Shown here: piece after piece, positions 17,003-25,456 of the stretch
Numbering within the stretch: position 1 is the stretch's first letter
How the letters are laid out: each line of letters opens with the position of its first letter
From: Polaribacter sejongensis
GTDB taxonomy: Bacteria > Bacteroidota > Bacteroidia > Flavobacteriales > Flavobacteriaceae
NCBI RefSeq assembly: GCF_038024065.1
Contig: NZ_CP150667.1
Location: forward strand, 744,001-808,000
DNA length: 64,000 nt
Reading direction: 5' to 3'
Translations under genes and position numbers: made by a program
The notes under the pieces: model-generated
The model's database searches: none
What the model was told of the DNA's origin: nothing
What the model saw: the letters and a program-made list of their open reading frames with translations, nothing else

Positions 17003-17791
17003 TTAAACAACCCCATTCAAATACGCTTTCCCAATATTATAAATCTTTTCAGAATCCTTATTATCTAGTCCAGAATACTCAGACAAAGGAAAACTAACGG
17101 TCATTTTTGTGTAGTCAAACTTAAAATTTTCTGCAGCATGCGATTTCAAGTACGTAGCATGTGTAATTACTTTAAAGGTAGAATTTAATTGTAAAGGTGT
17201 TTTTGGAGCAGGTTCTGCCACATAACTTCCTACAATTGGTAAACCTGATTTTATAAAAGGTTTAATTGGGAAATTATCTAAAATTCCGCCATCGGAATAC
17301 AAGGTTTTATTGATGATAATAGGCGTAAAAATACCAGGAATAGCACAAGAAGCCAATACAGGTTTTAATAACTTCCCTTTGCTAAAATAACGAGGTTTGC
17401 CACTTTGCATGTTAGAGGCAGTAATATAAATCGGAATTTCTAAATCCCTAAATTTATCTTTTATTTTATTTTCAATAATCGATTTGAATAAAAAAGTATC
17501 AAAAATCCCTGCTTTTGTCATGCTAAAGAAAGAAAACTTAAAAAGACTCGTTCTTTTAAAGATTTCTAAAATTTCTTGAGTAGAAATACCCGAAGCATAT
17601 AAAGAAGCTACCAAAGCGCCTCCACTACTCCCGGAAATGGCATTTATCTGTAAGCCTAACTCTTCAATTTTCTCTATCAATGCTAAATGTGCAGCGCACT
17701 TGATGCCTCCTCCAGATAATACTAAATTTATAGGAATGTTTACATTTAGTTTAGAAAGTTGTTCACTGTAATTTATAGGTATTGGGATCAT
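17003..17791 (-). CDS. Patatin-like phospholipase
   Basis: A 262-residue acyl hydrolase of the patatin family. The oxyanion loop NLVLSGGGIKCAAHLAL (residues ~22-38) precedes the nucleophile elbow ISGSSGGALVASLY (G-x-S-x-G). The catalytic Asp is in LYSDGGILDNFP, in the D-G-G form. The length fits bacterial stand-alone patatin domains (RssA-like). It has no signal peptide and is probably cytosolic, acting on lipids. The first ~16 residues (MIPIPINYSEQLSKLN) precede the core; the ATG at 17791 is the only sensible start. It ends convergently 44 bp from the primase-like gene, marking the edge of the accessory island. Confidence 0.9.
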   Translation of the reverse strand: MIPIPINYSEQLSKLNVNIPINLVLSGGGIKCAAHLALIEKIEELGLQINAISGSSGGALVASLYASGISTQEILEIFKRTSLFKFSFFSMTKAGIFDTFLFKSIIENKIKDKFRDLEIPIYITASNMQSGKPRYFSKGKLLKPVLASCAIPGIFTPIIINKTLYSDGGILDNFPIKPFIKSGLPIVGSYVAEPAPKTPLQLNSTFKVITHATYLKSHAAENFKFDYTKMTVSFPLSEYSGLDNKDSEKIYNIGKAYLNGVV

Positions 17792-17930
17792 TTTTTTTAA
17801 CTCTAAAAGACACGTAAATATACTTTTTAAATGGCTTATAAGCTATTTATTACGAAGGCAATCGTTGTTAGATATAATCAACTATAAAATGTCATAAAAT
17901 TCGAATAACGATTCTATAGACTTTAATCAA

Positions 17931-18002
17931 AATGTCTGGTTGAGCGGAGTCGAAACCTATGTTAGCAATTCAATAGTTCTCGACTGCGCTCGAACGGACA
18001 AT
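17931..18002. repeat. Dispersed hairpin element of the TTCTCGACTNCGCTCGAA family, inverted layout
   Basis: Two arms facing the opposite way from the array units: ggttgagcggagtcgaaacc (17938-17957) first, then ttctcgactgcgctcgaa (17977-17994). Their flanks also pair (aatgtctgg against acggacaat), so the whole 72 bp folds into one imperfect hairpin. It lies in the 249-bp gap between the divergent patatin promoter side and the end of the oxidoreductase gene; the rest of the gap shows nothing else. Confidence 0.8.
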
Positions 18003-18040
18003 GAGAGATTTAATAATTATTTTGATTAGTTGCTGCTCAA

Positions 18041-19048
18041 TTATGAATTCAATTCTTTCATAATTTCTGCAAACAACTCGTAAGATCGTATTCTATCTTC
18101 AATACCATAAATATTGGTTACGGCAATCAATTCATCCGCTTGCGTTTGTGCTAAAAATTCCTTTACTTGTGCTTTTACAGTTGCTTTACTTCCTATAAAA
18201 GAATACTTCAGCATTTGATGTACTTGCGGATTTTCTAGAATCTCCTTATAATAATCTGTCATTTCAGTTGGAGGTTGTACAAAATCTCGTTTTCCGGTAA
18301 ATAAACCAAGTATCATTCTAATTAAAGAAGTAGATAAATTAGCTGCTTCTTCATCTGTTTCTGCAATAATAATATTTACACCCGCAATGATGTACGGTTT
18401 TTCTAAAACATCCGAAGGTTGAAATTCTTCTCTATAAATAGCCAAAGCATTCCATAAATGCGTCGTAGCAAAATGACTTGCAAATGCATACGGCAATCCT
18501 TTTTTAGCTGCTAAATGTGCACTGTCTGTACTAGAACCTAAAACATAAAGCGGCACTTCTACTCCTTCTGCAACCGTAGCACGAACATTAGCTTCTTTGT
18601 TTTCTGTTGAAAAATAAGTCTGAATTTTTTCTATCTCTCTCGGGAAATGTTGCGCAGCTTCCATAAAGTCAGATCGAATGGCTTGTGCAGTTTCTCTATC
18701 GGTTCCTGGTGCTCTTCCCAAACCTAAATCTATTCTATTCGGATACAAAGCACCCAACGTACCAAATTGTTCGGCTACAATTAAAGGTGAATGATTGGGC
18801 AACATAACACCGCCAGAACCAACACGAATGGTTTTTGTACCTTCTGCGGCATAACCAATTAAAATACTTGTAGCAATACTACCGATATTTGTAGAATTAT
18901 GATGTTCTGCCAACCAATAACGCGTGTATCCAAATGTTTCGGCGTTTTGTGCCAATTCTCGTACATTGTTAAAGGTGTCTTTTAAAGTATTTCCTTTAGA
19001 AACTAATGCAAGATCTAAAATGGAATATGCGGTATTTTGAGTTTTCAT
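18041..19048 (-). CDS. LLM class flavin-dependent oxidoreductase
   Basis: A 335-residue member of the bacterial luciferase-like monooxygenase superfamily, in the MsnO8/YhbW-type subgroup. Visible marks are YSILDLALVSKG at the N-terminus, GYTRYWLAEHHN (the conserved AEHH), IRVGSGGVMLPNHSPL, and YPNRIDLGLGRAPGTD, a signature of this subgroup. An NPQVHQMLKYSFIGS segment precedes the last helix. It would use reduced FMN to act on an unidentified substrate, in the cytosol. It is a single gene with its own upstream region (19049-19140), divergent from the thioredoxin-like gene. Confidence 0.9.
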   Translation of the reverse strand: MKTQNTAYSILDLALVSKGNTLKDTFNNVRELAQNAETFGYTRYWLAEHHNSTNIGSIATSILIGYAAEGTKTIRVGSGGVMLPNHSPLIVAEQFGTLGALYPNRIDLGLGRAPGTDRETAQAIRSDFMEAAQHFPREIEKIQTYFSTENKEANVRATVAEGVEVPLYVLGSSTDSAHLAAKKGLPYAFASHFATTHLWNALAIYREEFQPSDVLEKPYIIAGVNIIIAETDEEAANLSTSLIRMILGLFTGKRDFVQPPTEMTDYYKEILENPQVHQMLKYSFIGSKATVKAQVKEFLAQTQADELIAVTNIYGIEDRIRSYELFAEIMKELNS

Positions 19049-19140
19049 AAGTATTTAAAATCAATAATTATATTTGAAATATAAAGTCGTTTTGAGGGTT
19101 ACAAAATTACAGAAATCAGTCTGTTTTTTTACGTAATGTT

Positions 19141-19172
19141 TTGTTAATATAAACGATCAATTATTAAATTTG
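19141..19172 (+). promoter_or_regulatory. Complete Bacteroidota promoter (-33 TTG, -7 TAAATTTG)
   Basis: TTG at 19141-19143 and TAAATTTG at 19165-19172 with 21 bp between them match the Bacteroidota sigma-A consensus. The expected start of transcription falls about 20 bp before the ATG at 19201. Confidence 0.65.
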
Positions 19173-19200
19173 TAAACTGAATAAAAACAAGCATTTTAAA

Positions 19201-19638
19201 ATGAATACCACCATACAATCCATACCCGTTTTAGATTTAGAAGGAAATCCTGTTGATTTAATGTCCAAGTATAAAAACAAGGTTTTACTACTGATCATTT
19301 ATAACAACGATTGTTTAGGCTGTACAGGTCGTGCGATTCCTTTGGCATATGAGTTTCAACAGAAATACCCAACCATCCAGGTTGCAGGCATTCATGCAGA
19401 TTTTTTAAACAGAGAAGGAACCAAAGCCAATATTAAAAGTGTTTTTACAAGTGGCGAGAATCCGTTTCCTATTTATATTGATAAAAACCATAAAGTTTAT
19501 GATGAGTTTAAAGCAGAAGGAACACCACAATGGTTACTTATTTCAGAAAAAGGAGAGTTATTCCGTTCTATTTTTGGATCGCAAGAGAATGCAGCTAATA
19601 GATTGTTTTATGCTTTAGAGAGTTTAGTTGAAACTTAA
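19201..19638 (+). CDS. Thioredoxin-fold redoxin (TlpA/AhpC-like)
   Basis: A 145-residue soluble redoxin without a signal peptide. The active site is NNDCLGCTGRAIP, a CxxC at residues ~38-41 in the position expected for TlpA/ResA-like folds after the strand KVLLLIIYN. A cis-Pro segment follows in AEGTPQWLLISEKGELF. The lack of an export signal suggests a cytosolic thiol-disulfide or peroxide-linked role. It is divergently arranged with the flavin oxidoreductase and has its own well-formed promoter. Confidence 0.85.
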   Translation: MNTTIQSIPVLDLEGNPVDLMSKYKNKVLLLIIYNNDCLGCTGRAIPLAYEFQQKYPTIQVAGIHADFLNREGTKANIKSVFTSGENPFPIYIDKNHKVYDEFKAEGTPQWLLISEKGELFRSIFGSQENAANRLFYALESLVET

Positions 19639-19767
19639 AACCTATTTCAAGAAAATCTACGTTTATGATGAAACACAGCTACTTTTGATTAAGCATTAAT
19701 TAAGTAATTATTTTTACATGGTGTTAGCTTTTCGTTTTTCTCTTTCTATAAAGCAAATAGATATTCT

Positions 19768-20202
19768 TTATTTGTTTTTTGAATAAAGTTTTGACGCTAT
19801 CCAAGCTCCAATAATCATTTCAACCCAAGCGATAGGGAATAAAATACCAGCCGTACTCCACTCTCCCAAACCTGTATTTACACTGGCAATCCAGAAAACA
19901 CCAATCGTCGCTAAAGCAGTGGTAGTACCTGAAATAATAATTGATTTTAAGTTATTTCCAAATGCAACTGAACAAAGCCAAAATATAAATACTAAAGTTG
20001 CAGACAACAAGGTGTCCCATATTCCCCAAATTAAGGCATTACTTATTTCCATGGCACCAATTGGTATTCTGCCTGCAAAGAATTCTTCCATCAATGGAAA
20101 TGCAACAAACATGGCTCTTGCTACTTCCGCAATATTTATCCAAATACTTGTTATTAAAGTGATAATAACAAATTGTTTCAAATTAAAAATTTTATTTTCC
20201 AT
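19768..20202 (-). CDS. Small four-TM membrane protein of unknown function
   Basis: A 144-residue inner-membrane protein with about four hydrophobic helices: QFVIITLITSIWINIAEVA, NALIWGIWDTLLSATLVFIFWLC, SIIISGTTTALATIGVFWI, and GILFPIAWVEMIIGAWIA. A conserved-looking RAMFVAFPLMEEFFAGRIP loop lies between helices 1 and 2. I do not recognise the family. It lies 60 bp before the 3' end of the porin gene's reading direction and could be read after it in the NO operon, but no function is proposed. Confidence 0.65.
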   Translation of the reverse strand: MENKIFNLKQFVIITLITSIWINIAEVARAMFVAFPLMEEFFAGRIPIGAMEISNALIWGIWDTLLSATLVFIFWLCSVAFGNNLKSIIISGTTTALATIGVFWIASVNTGLGEWSTAGILFPIAWVEMIIGAWIASKLYSKNK

Positions 20203-20262
20203 TGTAATTATATCGTTTTTTTGATGAAAGCCAACTATTAATATCTAAATATTCAATTTCGT

Positions 20263-21537
20263 TTAATTGATTATAATTTGGTATTGCAACACAGCCATTC
20301 CTTTGCGTTCATCAACTTTTAATTGATTATTAATATTTTGATAAACAGGTCTATTTTGGTAACTTAAAGTTAGTTTGTTATCGTGGCCTCTAAAGAAACA
20401 ATTAATACCTAAGTCATACACAATCATTGCATCATCTAAAGCATCAAAATCTGAATATTGAACAGCAATATTTGGTTGTAATTGATAACTTTTTTTACCT
20501 TTAGCAAGTGCGTAACCTAATTGAAAAAAGGTGGTATTTCCAGTTCCCATCATCGGGAAATCATTACCACTTCCATTAAAAGAAGTCCCGCCAGAAGTAA
20601 TATCATTAGCACCCACATTTCGAATGTAATTTGGACCAAAATCGTTATGATTATACCCTAAATAGGTTGTAATAGCCGTTCCTTTTTCTTTATTTAAAGG
20701 AGCGTCATAAAAAACATCTACTGCCCAATTTTTAAAATCGTAATATTTTTCTACCCCATTTACGAGTTGTGAAGTCATTTTAGGTTGGTTCATAAAACCT
20801 GCTCCTAAGTTTAAAATATTCTTTGTTCCTATATAGGTTCCTGCTCCTCCGCTGTAGGCAGATTTATTGCTTTCATTATCTAGAAACTCATACTTTACAT
20901 AACCAGAAATTCTTTTTCTCGGTTTGTTTAAATCATAATCCACTTTCCCTTCTGTGGCTGAAACGCCAAACTGAACAGGGTTTTTAAAAGATAAAATATA
21001 GTCGAATTTATGTACTTGACCTTTTGCCCAAATACCTAAACTACGAGCCACGTCATCGTTTTTATTAACTGTAAGCAACGAAAATAAAGGAGCATCTAAA
21101 GACATTAAAGTTACACTACTTCTAACATTCCAACGGTTTAAACCTTCCCATCCAGATTCTCCAAAACCTAAAGCAAATTCTTTAGCAAACTCATATTCAG
21201 CATATAAATCTAACACACCAAACTGAAAATCTTTTTCTGTTTTACTGTTTAAGTTATTACCTCCAAATAAAGAATACACATATAATTTAGGCGTTAACTG
21301 TGCTGAAATCCCCATTCTAACTCTTCTTAAAGAAACATCAAACACATTATTTGCAATTTCATTATTAATAGTAGTACCTGGATTCGTGTCAAAATACCTT
21401 GCCCATAATTGCATTCTAAGAGATGCTTTTATGTATGTTTTACCTGTTTCATCGAGATTTAATTTTAGTTTATTGCTTTGTCCGTAGCTAAAATTGGATA
21501 ATAAAGTTAAAATAAAAAGAAGTCTTATTACTTTCAT
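20263..21537 (-). CDS. Outer membrane porin (OprO/P-like beta-barrel)
   Basis: About 424 residues. The start at 21537 gives a signal peptide (MKVIRLLFILTLLSNFSYGQ); 19 further codons upstream add nothing. The mature part begins KLKLNLDETGKTYIKASLRMQLWARYFDTNPG and shows amphipathic beta-strands throughout, ending with an aromatic-rich strand (MAVLQYQIIIN). NVFDVSLRRVRMGISAQLTPKLYVYSLFGG is typical of phosphate-selective-porin-like proteins in Bacteroidota. It is the last large gene in the Rrf2-norB direction and has its own Crp/Fnr-like palindrome 86 bp upstream, so it may be induced with the NO/nitrite genes and perhaps passes an anion. Confidence 0.75.
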   Translation of the reverse strand: MKVIRLLFILTLLSNFSYGQSNKLKLNLDETGKTYIKASLRMQLWARYFDTNPGTTINNEIANNVFDVSLRRVRMGISAQLTPKLYVYSLFGGNNLNSKTEKDFQFGVLDLYAEYEFAKEFALGFGESGWEGLNRWNVRSSVTLMSLDAPLFSLLTVNKNDDVARSLGIWAKGQVHKFDYILSFKNPVQFGVSATEGKVDYDLNKPRKRISGYVKYEFLDNESNKSAYSGGAGTYIGTKNILNLGAGFMNQPKMTSQLVNGVEKYYDFKNWAVDVFYDAPLNKEKGTAITTYLGYNHNDFGPNYIRNVGANDITSGGTSFNGSGNDFPMMGTGNTTFFQLGYALAKGKKSYQLQPNIAVQYSDFDALDDAMIVYDLGINCFFRGHDNKLTLSYQNRPVYQNINNQLKVDERKGMAVLQYQIIIN

Positions 21538-21622
21538 AATTGGTTTTAATAATTGTTTGATGTAATTAATATTCAAACACTTTACAAGCAGCAAAACTAT
21601 ATAAATTCTAAAATAGACTTAC

Positions 21623-21634
21623 TGACATTTGTCA
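21623..21634. promoter_or_regulatory. Crp/Fnr-like palindrome TGAC-attt-GTCA before the porin gene
   Basis: Perfect TGAC/GTCA half-sites with a 4-bp centre, in the 269-bp gap between the porin start (86 bp away) and the haemoglobin stop. The same TGAC-N4-GTCA form occurs at 50631-50642 before the Ric paralogue. Four-base-spaced TGAY half-sites fit the Crp/Fnr superfamily. The regulator is not proven. Confidence 0.5.
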
Positions 21635-21806
21635 CTTAATTACTTTTTTGAAAAAGGTCTCACTTTCTTAGAATATAAAGGCCATCATAATTAAATATTA
21701 TCAAAGATAAAAATAACGATGAATTTCAGTTTTTGAACTTACATCATAATTATATCAATATAAAACAGAAATACTAATATTTAATCACTTCTAACTGCAC
21801 AAGATA

Positions 21807-22196
21807 TTACACTTCTCTACTTTTCCAAACATTCAAATACTGACCTGTAGCCATTCTTCTAGATGCGTCTTTGGCTCTTTGTGCAACATCACCAACGTAT
21901 AAAGAATCGATTGTTTGAAACCAGATCTGTAACCATTGTCCAAAATGTTCTTGACTCATGGTATGCTTTAAATGTTTATCAACTTTTAAATGTGCTTTTG
22001 TAGGATTGCCTTTAAAACAAACATCACCCAATAATGCCGTTACCCAGAAATCGGTTAGTTTCTCTAAATGTGGAGGCCATTGCGCATCTTTTAAATGATG
22101 ATTAAATATAGGGCCTAATAGAGCATCCTTTCTAACTTCATTATAAAAAGTAATGACCAATAGATTGATATCTGCTCTGTTTTCTATTTCTTTCAT
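21807..22196 (-). CDS. Truncated haemoglobin, group III
   Basis: A 129-residue 2-over-2 globin. IFNHHLKDAQWPPHLEKLTDFWVTALLG carries the group III pattern, with the W-x-x-H region before a long FW helix. The proximal His is in the segment KAHLKVDKHLKHT. The C-terminal helices include FGQWLQIWFQTIDSLY with its conserved Trp. The length fits group III (about 130). It is encoded 66 bp after norB on the same strand, which suggests a role in NO scavenging or oxygen handling during nitrosative stress. It acts in the cytosol. Confidence 0.9.
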   Translation of the reverse strand: MKEIENRADINLLVITFYNEVRKDALLGPIFNHHLKDAQWPPHLEKLTDFWVTALLGDVCFKGNPTKAHLKVDKHLKHTMSQEHFGQWLQIWFQTIDSLYVGDVAQRAKDASRRMATGQYLNVWKSREV

Positions 22197-22210
22197 TTTA
22201 TAAAAAATTA

Positions 22211-22245
22211 AATCAGCACAAACCTATGAAAGGCGTGTGCTGATT
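22211..22245 (-). other. Intercistronic hairpin between norB and the haemoglobin gene
   Basis: Perfect 10-bp stem AATCAGCACA / TGTGCTGATT with a 15-nt loop in the 66-bp gap. It has no long T-run, so it is more likely an mRNA-stability or attenuation element than a full terminator. Confidence 0.55.
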
Positions 22246-22262
22246 GTATATGAATTTAAAAA

Positions 22263-24482
22263 TTAATTTTTCTTTTTGATACAATAAATGGTTTCTTGTA
22301 TGGTAAACCAACAAAAATAGAATATACCTACAGAGAAAATTACGTCACCAATCATACGCATCCATTTTAAGGTTTGTACTGTTGGAGAATATAGTAATTC
22401 TGCATCTCTTGCAAAAGAGTATCCTTTTGTAATTGACGTATAGGCCTGTATAATTCCTACTGGCAACATGCTTAAAAAGACCATAGCTACTAAACCAATG
22501 TTTAAAAACCAAAAAGCTCTTTTTAATTTTACAGAACTCCATTCTCTGTCTGAATAGAAACGCAAACAGATAATAATGAATCCCATACCTAATAAACCAT
22601 ACACACCAAACAACGCAGTATGTGCATGCACTGCCGTAGTATTTAAACCTTGAATATAATACAACGCAATTGGAGGGTTAATTAAGAAACCGAATACACC
22701 TGCTCCTACCATGTTCCAAAATGCCACAGCAATAAAGAAAAATATAGGCCATTTGTATTTCTGAATCCATTCGTTCGATTTTAAAAGATTCCAGTTTTCA
22801 CGAATTTCAAATCCCATTAAAGTTAACGGCACTACTTCTAAAGCACTAAAGGTTGCACCTAAAGCAATCGCTTGTACAGGTGTTCCTGAATAGTATAAAT
22901 GGTGTAAAGTTCCGATAATTCCTCCTGCTAAAAATATGGTTGCAGAAGCAATAGACGCTTTTCCTGCTGTTTTTGCTGATAAAATTTTCATTCTTAAAAA
23001 GATAAAAGCAATAACTACGGTTGCAAAAACCTCAAAGAAACCTTCTACCCAAAGGTGTACTAGCCACCATCTCCAATAGTTAATTACGGGTAAACTACTG
23101 TTTTCTCCATACATTAATCCAGAGAAGAAAAACATTCCAATCGCGATAACAGAAATCAATAATATGATTAATAAATGTTTAGAATCATCATTTTTTCTAA
23201 TCGCATAGATGATGTGTCTACCAACCATAAACACCCATAATACCAATCCGATTCCTAAGAAAATTTGCCAGAATCTCCCTAAATCCATGTACTCATATCC
23301 TTGATGTCCAAAGAAGAAATTAGTTGTTAAATCTAAAAACTGGTGTACACCTAACCATTCACCCATCATAGAACCCAATACAATTACTATTAGTGCTACA
23401 AATAGAAAGTTGGTACCAAATATTTGATATTTCATTTCTTTGCCGCTTATCATTGGTGCTAAGAATAATCCTGTTGCCAACCAAGTAGCAGCAATCCAAA
23501 ATACAGCCAATTGTGTGTGCCATGTTCTCGTAATAGAATATGGAAGAATACTAGATAAATTGATTCCAAAAAAATCTTGTCCCTCTACGGTATAATGTAC
23601 TGTTAGGGCACCTAAAACTACCTGTAATGCTATTAATAAAGAAATAACAATAAAGTATTTTAATACAGCTTTTTGAGATTTTGTAAGAATTAAAGTATCT
23701 AAAGGATCTTTATCTGGGTGAATGACAGCTTCCCCTTTTTCATGATTACGGATATAATAATACCCTAATCCTCCAATAAATAATAATAGAAGTACAATTG
23801 AAAACCCTGACCAAATTTGAGAATCTGGAGTAATTGTATTGTCAATTAATGGCTCATGTGGCCAGTTAGAAGTATATGTATAATCCTTTTCTGGTCTGTT
23901 AGTACTTGCTGCCCAAGAAGTCCAGAATAAAAAAGCATTTAACTGTGCTAGTTTTTCGGTATCTACCAATGCACCTTCAGGAATAGCATATTTTTCATAC
24001 CCATTAGAAAAAATATCTGTGTAATGCTTTTGATTTTCTAGAATAGCGGTATATCTATCTTTAGAAATAGTAATACTACCGGTTTCTGCATTATACGTAT
24101 TTGTTTTAATATGCTGAATTAATCGTGCTTTTAGGGCTGCTTTATTTTCTACATCTAAGTTTTCATAGGTTGAATTAAAATCTTTTTTAGCCCATGCATT
24201 AAGCATAAAAACAGCTTCTTTGTGTATCCAGTCTGCAGACCAATCTGGTGCTACATAACTACCATGCCCCCAAATAGAACCTACTTCCATTCCTCCAATA
24301 GACTCCCAAACATTCTGACCTATTTGTATGTCTGCCTTGGTTAAATAGACTTCTCCTGTTTCTTGTATTATAACGGTTTCTGGTATAGGTGGCTGTGTTT
24401 GATAAACTTCTGTTCCCACCCAAATAAGTACTAAAAAGGATAGTGTTACCACACTAGTAAATGCAATCCAAACTTTTTTCAT
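22263..24482 (-). CDS. norB: Quinol-dependent nitric oxide reductase (qNor)
   Basis: A 739-residue inner-membrane enzyme that reduces two NO to N2O. The length and N-terminal extension (TKADIQIGQNVWESIGGMEVGSIWGHGSYVAPDWSADW) mark the quinol-oxidising single-subunit form, not cNOR. About 14 TM helices follow. The haem-copper fold ligands are visible: HTQLAVFWIAATW, HLWVEGFFEVFA (His with the Glu set typical of NORs), GTLHHLYYSGTP (the His pair), and VHAHTALFGVYGLLG. It is the third gene of a unit that begins with an Rrf2 regulator and a cupin, and is followed by a truncated haemoglobin. Confidence 0.95.
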   Translation of the reverse strand: MKKVWIAFTSVVTLSFLVLIWVGTEVYQTQPPIPETVIIQETGEVYLTKADIQIGQNVWESIGGMEVGSIWGHGSYVAPDWSADWIHKEAVFMLNAWAKKDFNSTYENLDVENKAALKARLIQHIKTNTYNAETGSITISKDRYTAILENQKHYTDIFSNGYEKYAIPEGALVDTEKLAQLNAFLFWTSWAASTNRPEKDYTYTSNWPHEPLIDNTITPDSQIWSGFSIVLLLLFIGGLGYYYIRNHEKGEAVIHPDKDPLDTLILTKSQKAVLKYFIVISLLIALQVVLGALTVHYTVEGQDFFGINLSSILPYSITRTWHTQLAVFWIAATWLATGLFLAPMISGKEMKYQIFGTNFLFVALIVIVLGSMMGEWLGVHQFLDLTTNFFFGHQGYEYMDLGRFWQIFLGIGLVLWVFMVGRHIIYAIRKNDDSKHLLIILLISVIAIGMFFFSGLMYGENSSLPVINYWRWWLVHLWVEGFFEVFATVVIAFIFLRMKILSAKTAGKASIASATIFLAGGIIGTLHHLYYSGTPVQAIALGATFSALEVVPLTLMGFEIRENWNLLKSNEWIQKYKWPIFFFIAVAFWNMVGAGVFGFLINPPIALYYIQGLNTTAVHAHTALFGVYGLLGMGFIIICLRFYSDREWSSVKLKRAFWFLNIGLVAMVFLSMLPVGIIQAYTSITKGYSFARDAELLYSPTVQTLKWMRMIGDVIFSVGIFYFCWFTIQETIYCIKKKN

Positions 24483-24502
24483 GTTGTTGTTCTTTTAATA
24501 AA

Positions 24503-24838
24503 TTATACTACGTCTTTTACTCTTTGTACACTGTCTGCCACAGAAACCGTAAGTCTTATTATACAATTTTCTGTACAGTATAAATCGTGTGGAACATTTG
24601 CGTCTAACGCAATTAAATCTCCTTTTTTTAATGCTTGTTTTTCTCCTTCTACTCCAAAATCTATCGCTCCTTCAAATAATTCTATCACAATAGGAAACGG
24701 TGCTTTGTGCTCTTTCATTTGTTGTCCTTTTTTCATAAGGATTCTTATCTCTTTTGTAGTCGCTGTTTTAATTAATACGGTTATTGCAGGTTTGTCTTCT
24801 CCGTAGATTAAATTTTCTGTTATTGATGCTGCTTTCAT
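24503..24838 (-). CDS. Small cupin protein in the norB operon
   Basis: A 111-residue single-domain cupin. The two motifs appear as [32 protein letters not shown] and [21 protein letters not shown], the second being a degenerate G-D-x6-P-H box. The retained metal-type His are in KEHKAP and VPHDLY. Such cupins are frequent next to norB or hcp in Bacteroidota and may sense or bind NO-related ligands, but no reaction can be named. It lies 20 bp before norB and just behind an AAAGAT-N6-ATCTTT operator, so it is probably the first gene of a transcript that can start without the Rrf2 gene. Confidence 0.8.
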   Translation of the reverse strand: MKAASITENLIYGEDKPAITVLIKTATTKEIRILMKKGQQMKEHKAPFPIVIELFEGAIDFGVEGEKQALKKGDLIALDANVPHDLYCTENCIIRLTVSVADSVQRVKDVV

Positions 24839-24864
24839 AATGTTTAAGTTTAATTAAAGTATTA

Positions 24865-24882
24865 AAAGATTTTTATATCTTT
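24865..24882. promoter_or_regulatory. Putative Rrf2/NsrR operator AAAGAT-N6-ATCTTT (norB side)
   Basis: Inverted repeat AAAGAT-ttttat-ATCTTT, extendable to 7-bp arms, 27 bp upstream of the cupin ATG and 16 bp after the Rrf2 stop. The same arms with the same 6-bp centre occur at 47337-47354 in the nirK/Rrf2 promoter region. Two exact copies in the two NO loci argue for a common regulator, most simply the Rrf2 proteins. Confidence 0.6.
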
Positions 24883-24897
24883 TGTTTGGTTAAATTT

Positions 24898-25329
24898 TTA
24901 GCGTTTTAAGATGAAACCTTCTAAATTCATATCATTTAAAAGTGATGTAATAGATGTACTTTCTAACATATTTTTTAGGTTTTCACGGATATCCACAAAT
25001 TTATAATGTAACGGACAAGGTGAATTTGCATCACATTGTTTTAAACCTAAACCGCAGCCTTTATAGATGGTATCTCCATCTAAAACACTTACAATTTCAC
25101 TTAGTTTGGTTTCCATTTTTTCTTCTGTAATGGTAAAACCGCCATACGGACCTTTTACAGAGGTTACAATATTATTTCTTTTTAATTGCTGTAAAATTTT
25201 AGCCGTAAAAGCTTGTGGTGAGTTTATTTCTTCAGAAACTTTACTCATACTTACCTTATGACCATGAGCGCTTTCTTGCGCTATAAATAGCACTGCTCTT
25301 AAGCCGTATTCACAAGTTTTTGAAAACAT
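24898..25329 (-). CDS. Rrf2 family regulator, NsrR-like, Fe-S type
   Basis: A 143-residue winged-helix regulator. The N-terminal part reads MFSKTCEYGLRAVLFIAQES (family signature). The HTH is VSMSKVSEEINSPQAFTAKILQQL, with the wing VKGPYGGFTI. The three cluster cysteines follow as GCGLGLKQCDANSPCPLHY, C-x6-C-x5-C. NsrR and IscR use such cysteines to hold an Fe-S cluster that NO destroys. It is followed by cupin, norB and haemoglobin, which supports NO sensing. A 12-bp-arm inverted repeat sits 37 bp upstream of its start and may be its own operator. Confidence 0.88.
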   Translation of the reverse strand: MFSKTCEYGLRAVLFIAQESAHGHKVSMSKVSEEINSPQAFTAKILQQLKRNNIVTSVKGPYGGFTITEEKMETKLSEIVSVLDGDTIYKGCGLGLKQCDANSPCPLHYKFVDIRENLKNMLESTSITSLLNDMNLEGFILKR

Positions 25330-25365
25330 AATATCTTAGTTTTAATGCCGCAAATATATGGTATA

Positions 25366-25397
25366 TTTTATAAAGGACAAATATATCCCTTATAAAA
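25366..25397. promoter_or_regulatory. Inverted repeat upstream of the norB-locus Rrf2 gene
   Basis: TTTTATAAAGGA and TCCCTTATAAAA (11 of 12 positions complementary) separated by caaatata, 37-68 bp before the Rrf2 ATG. The size and AT-rich arms suit an Rrf2-type dimer site, but the sequence differs from the AAAGAT-N6-ATCTTT pair, so it may belong to another regulator. Confidence 0.45.
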
Positions 25398-25456
25398 TAA
25401 ATATTTAATTATACTTCCCTCCTTTTCTCTTAAAAAAAAGTTTGTAGTTAATAAAA

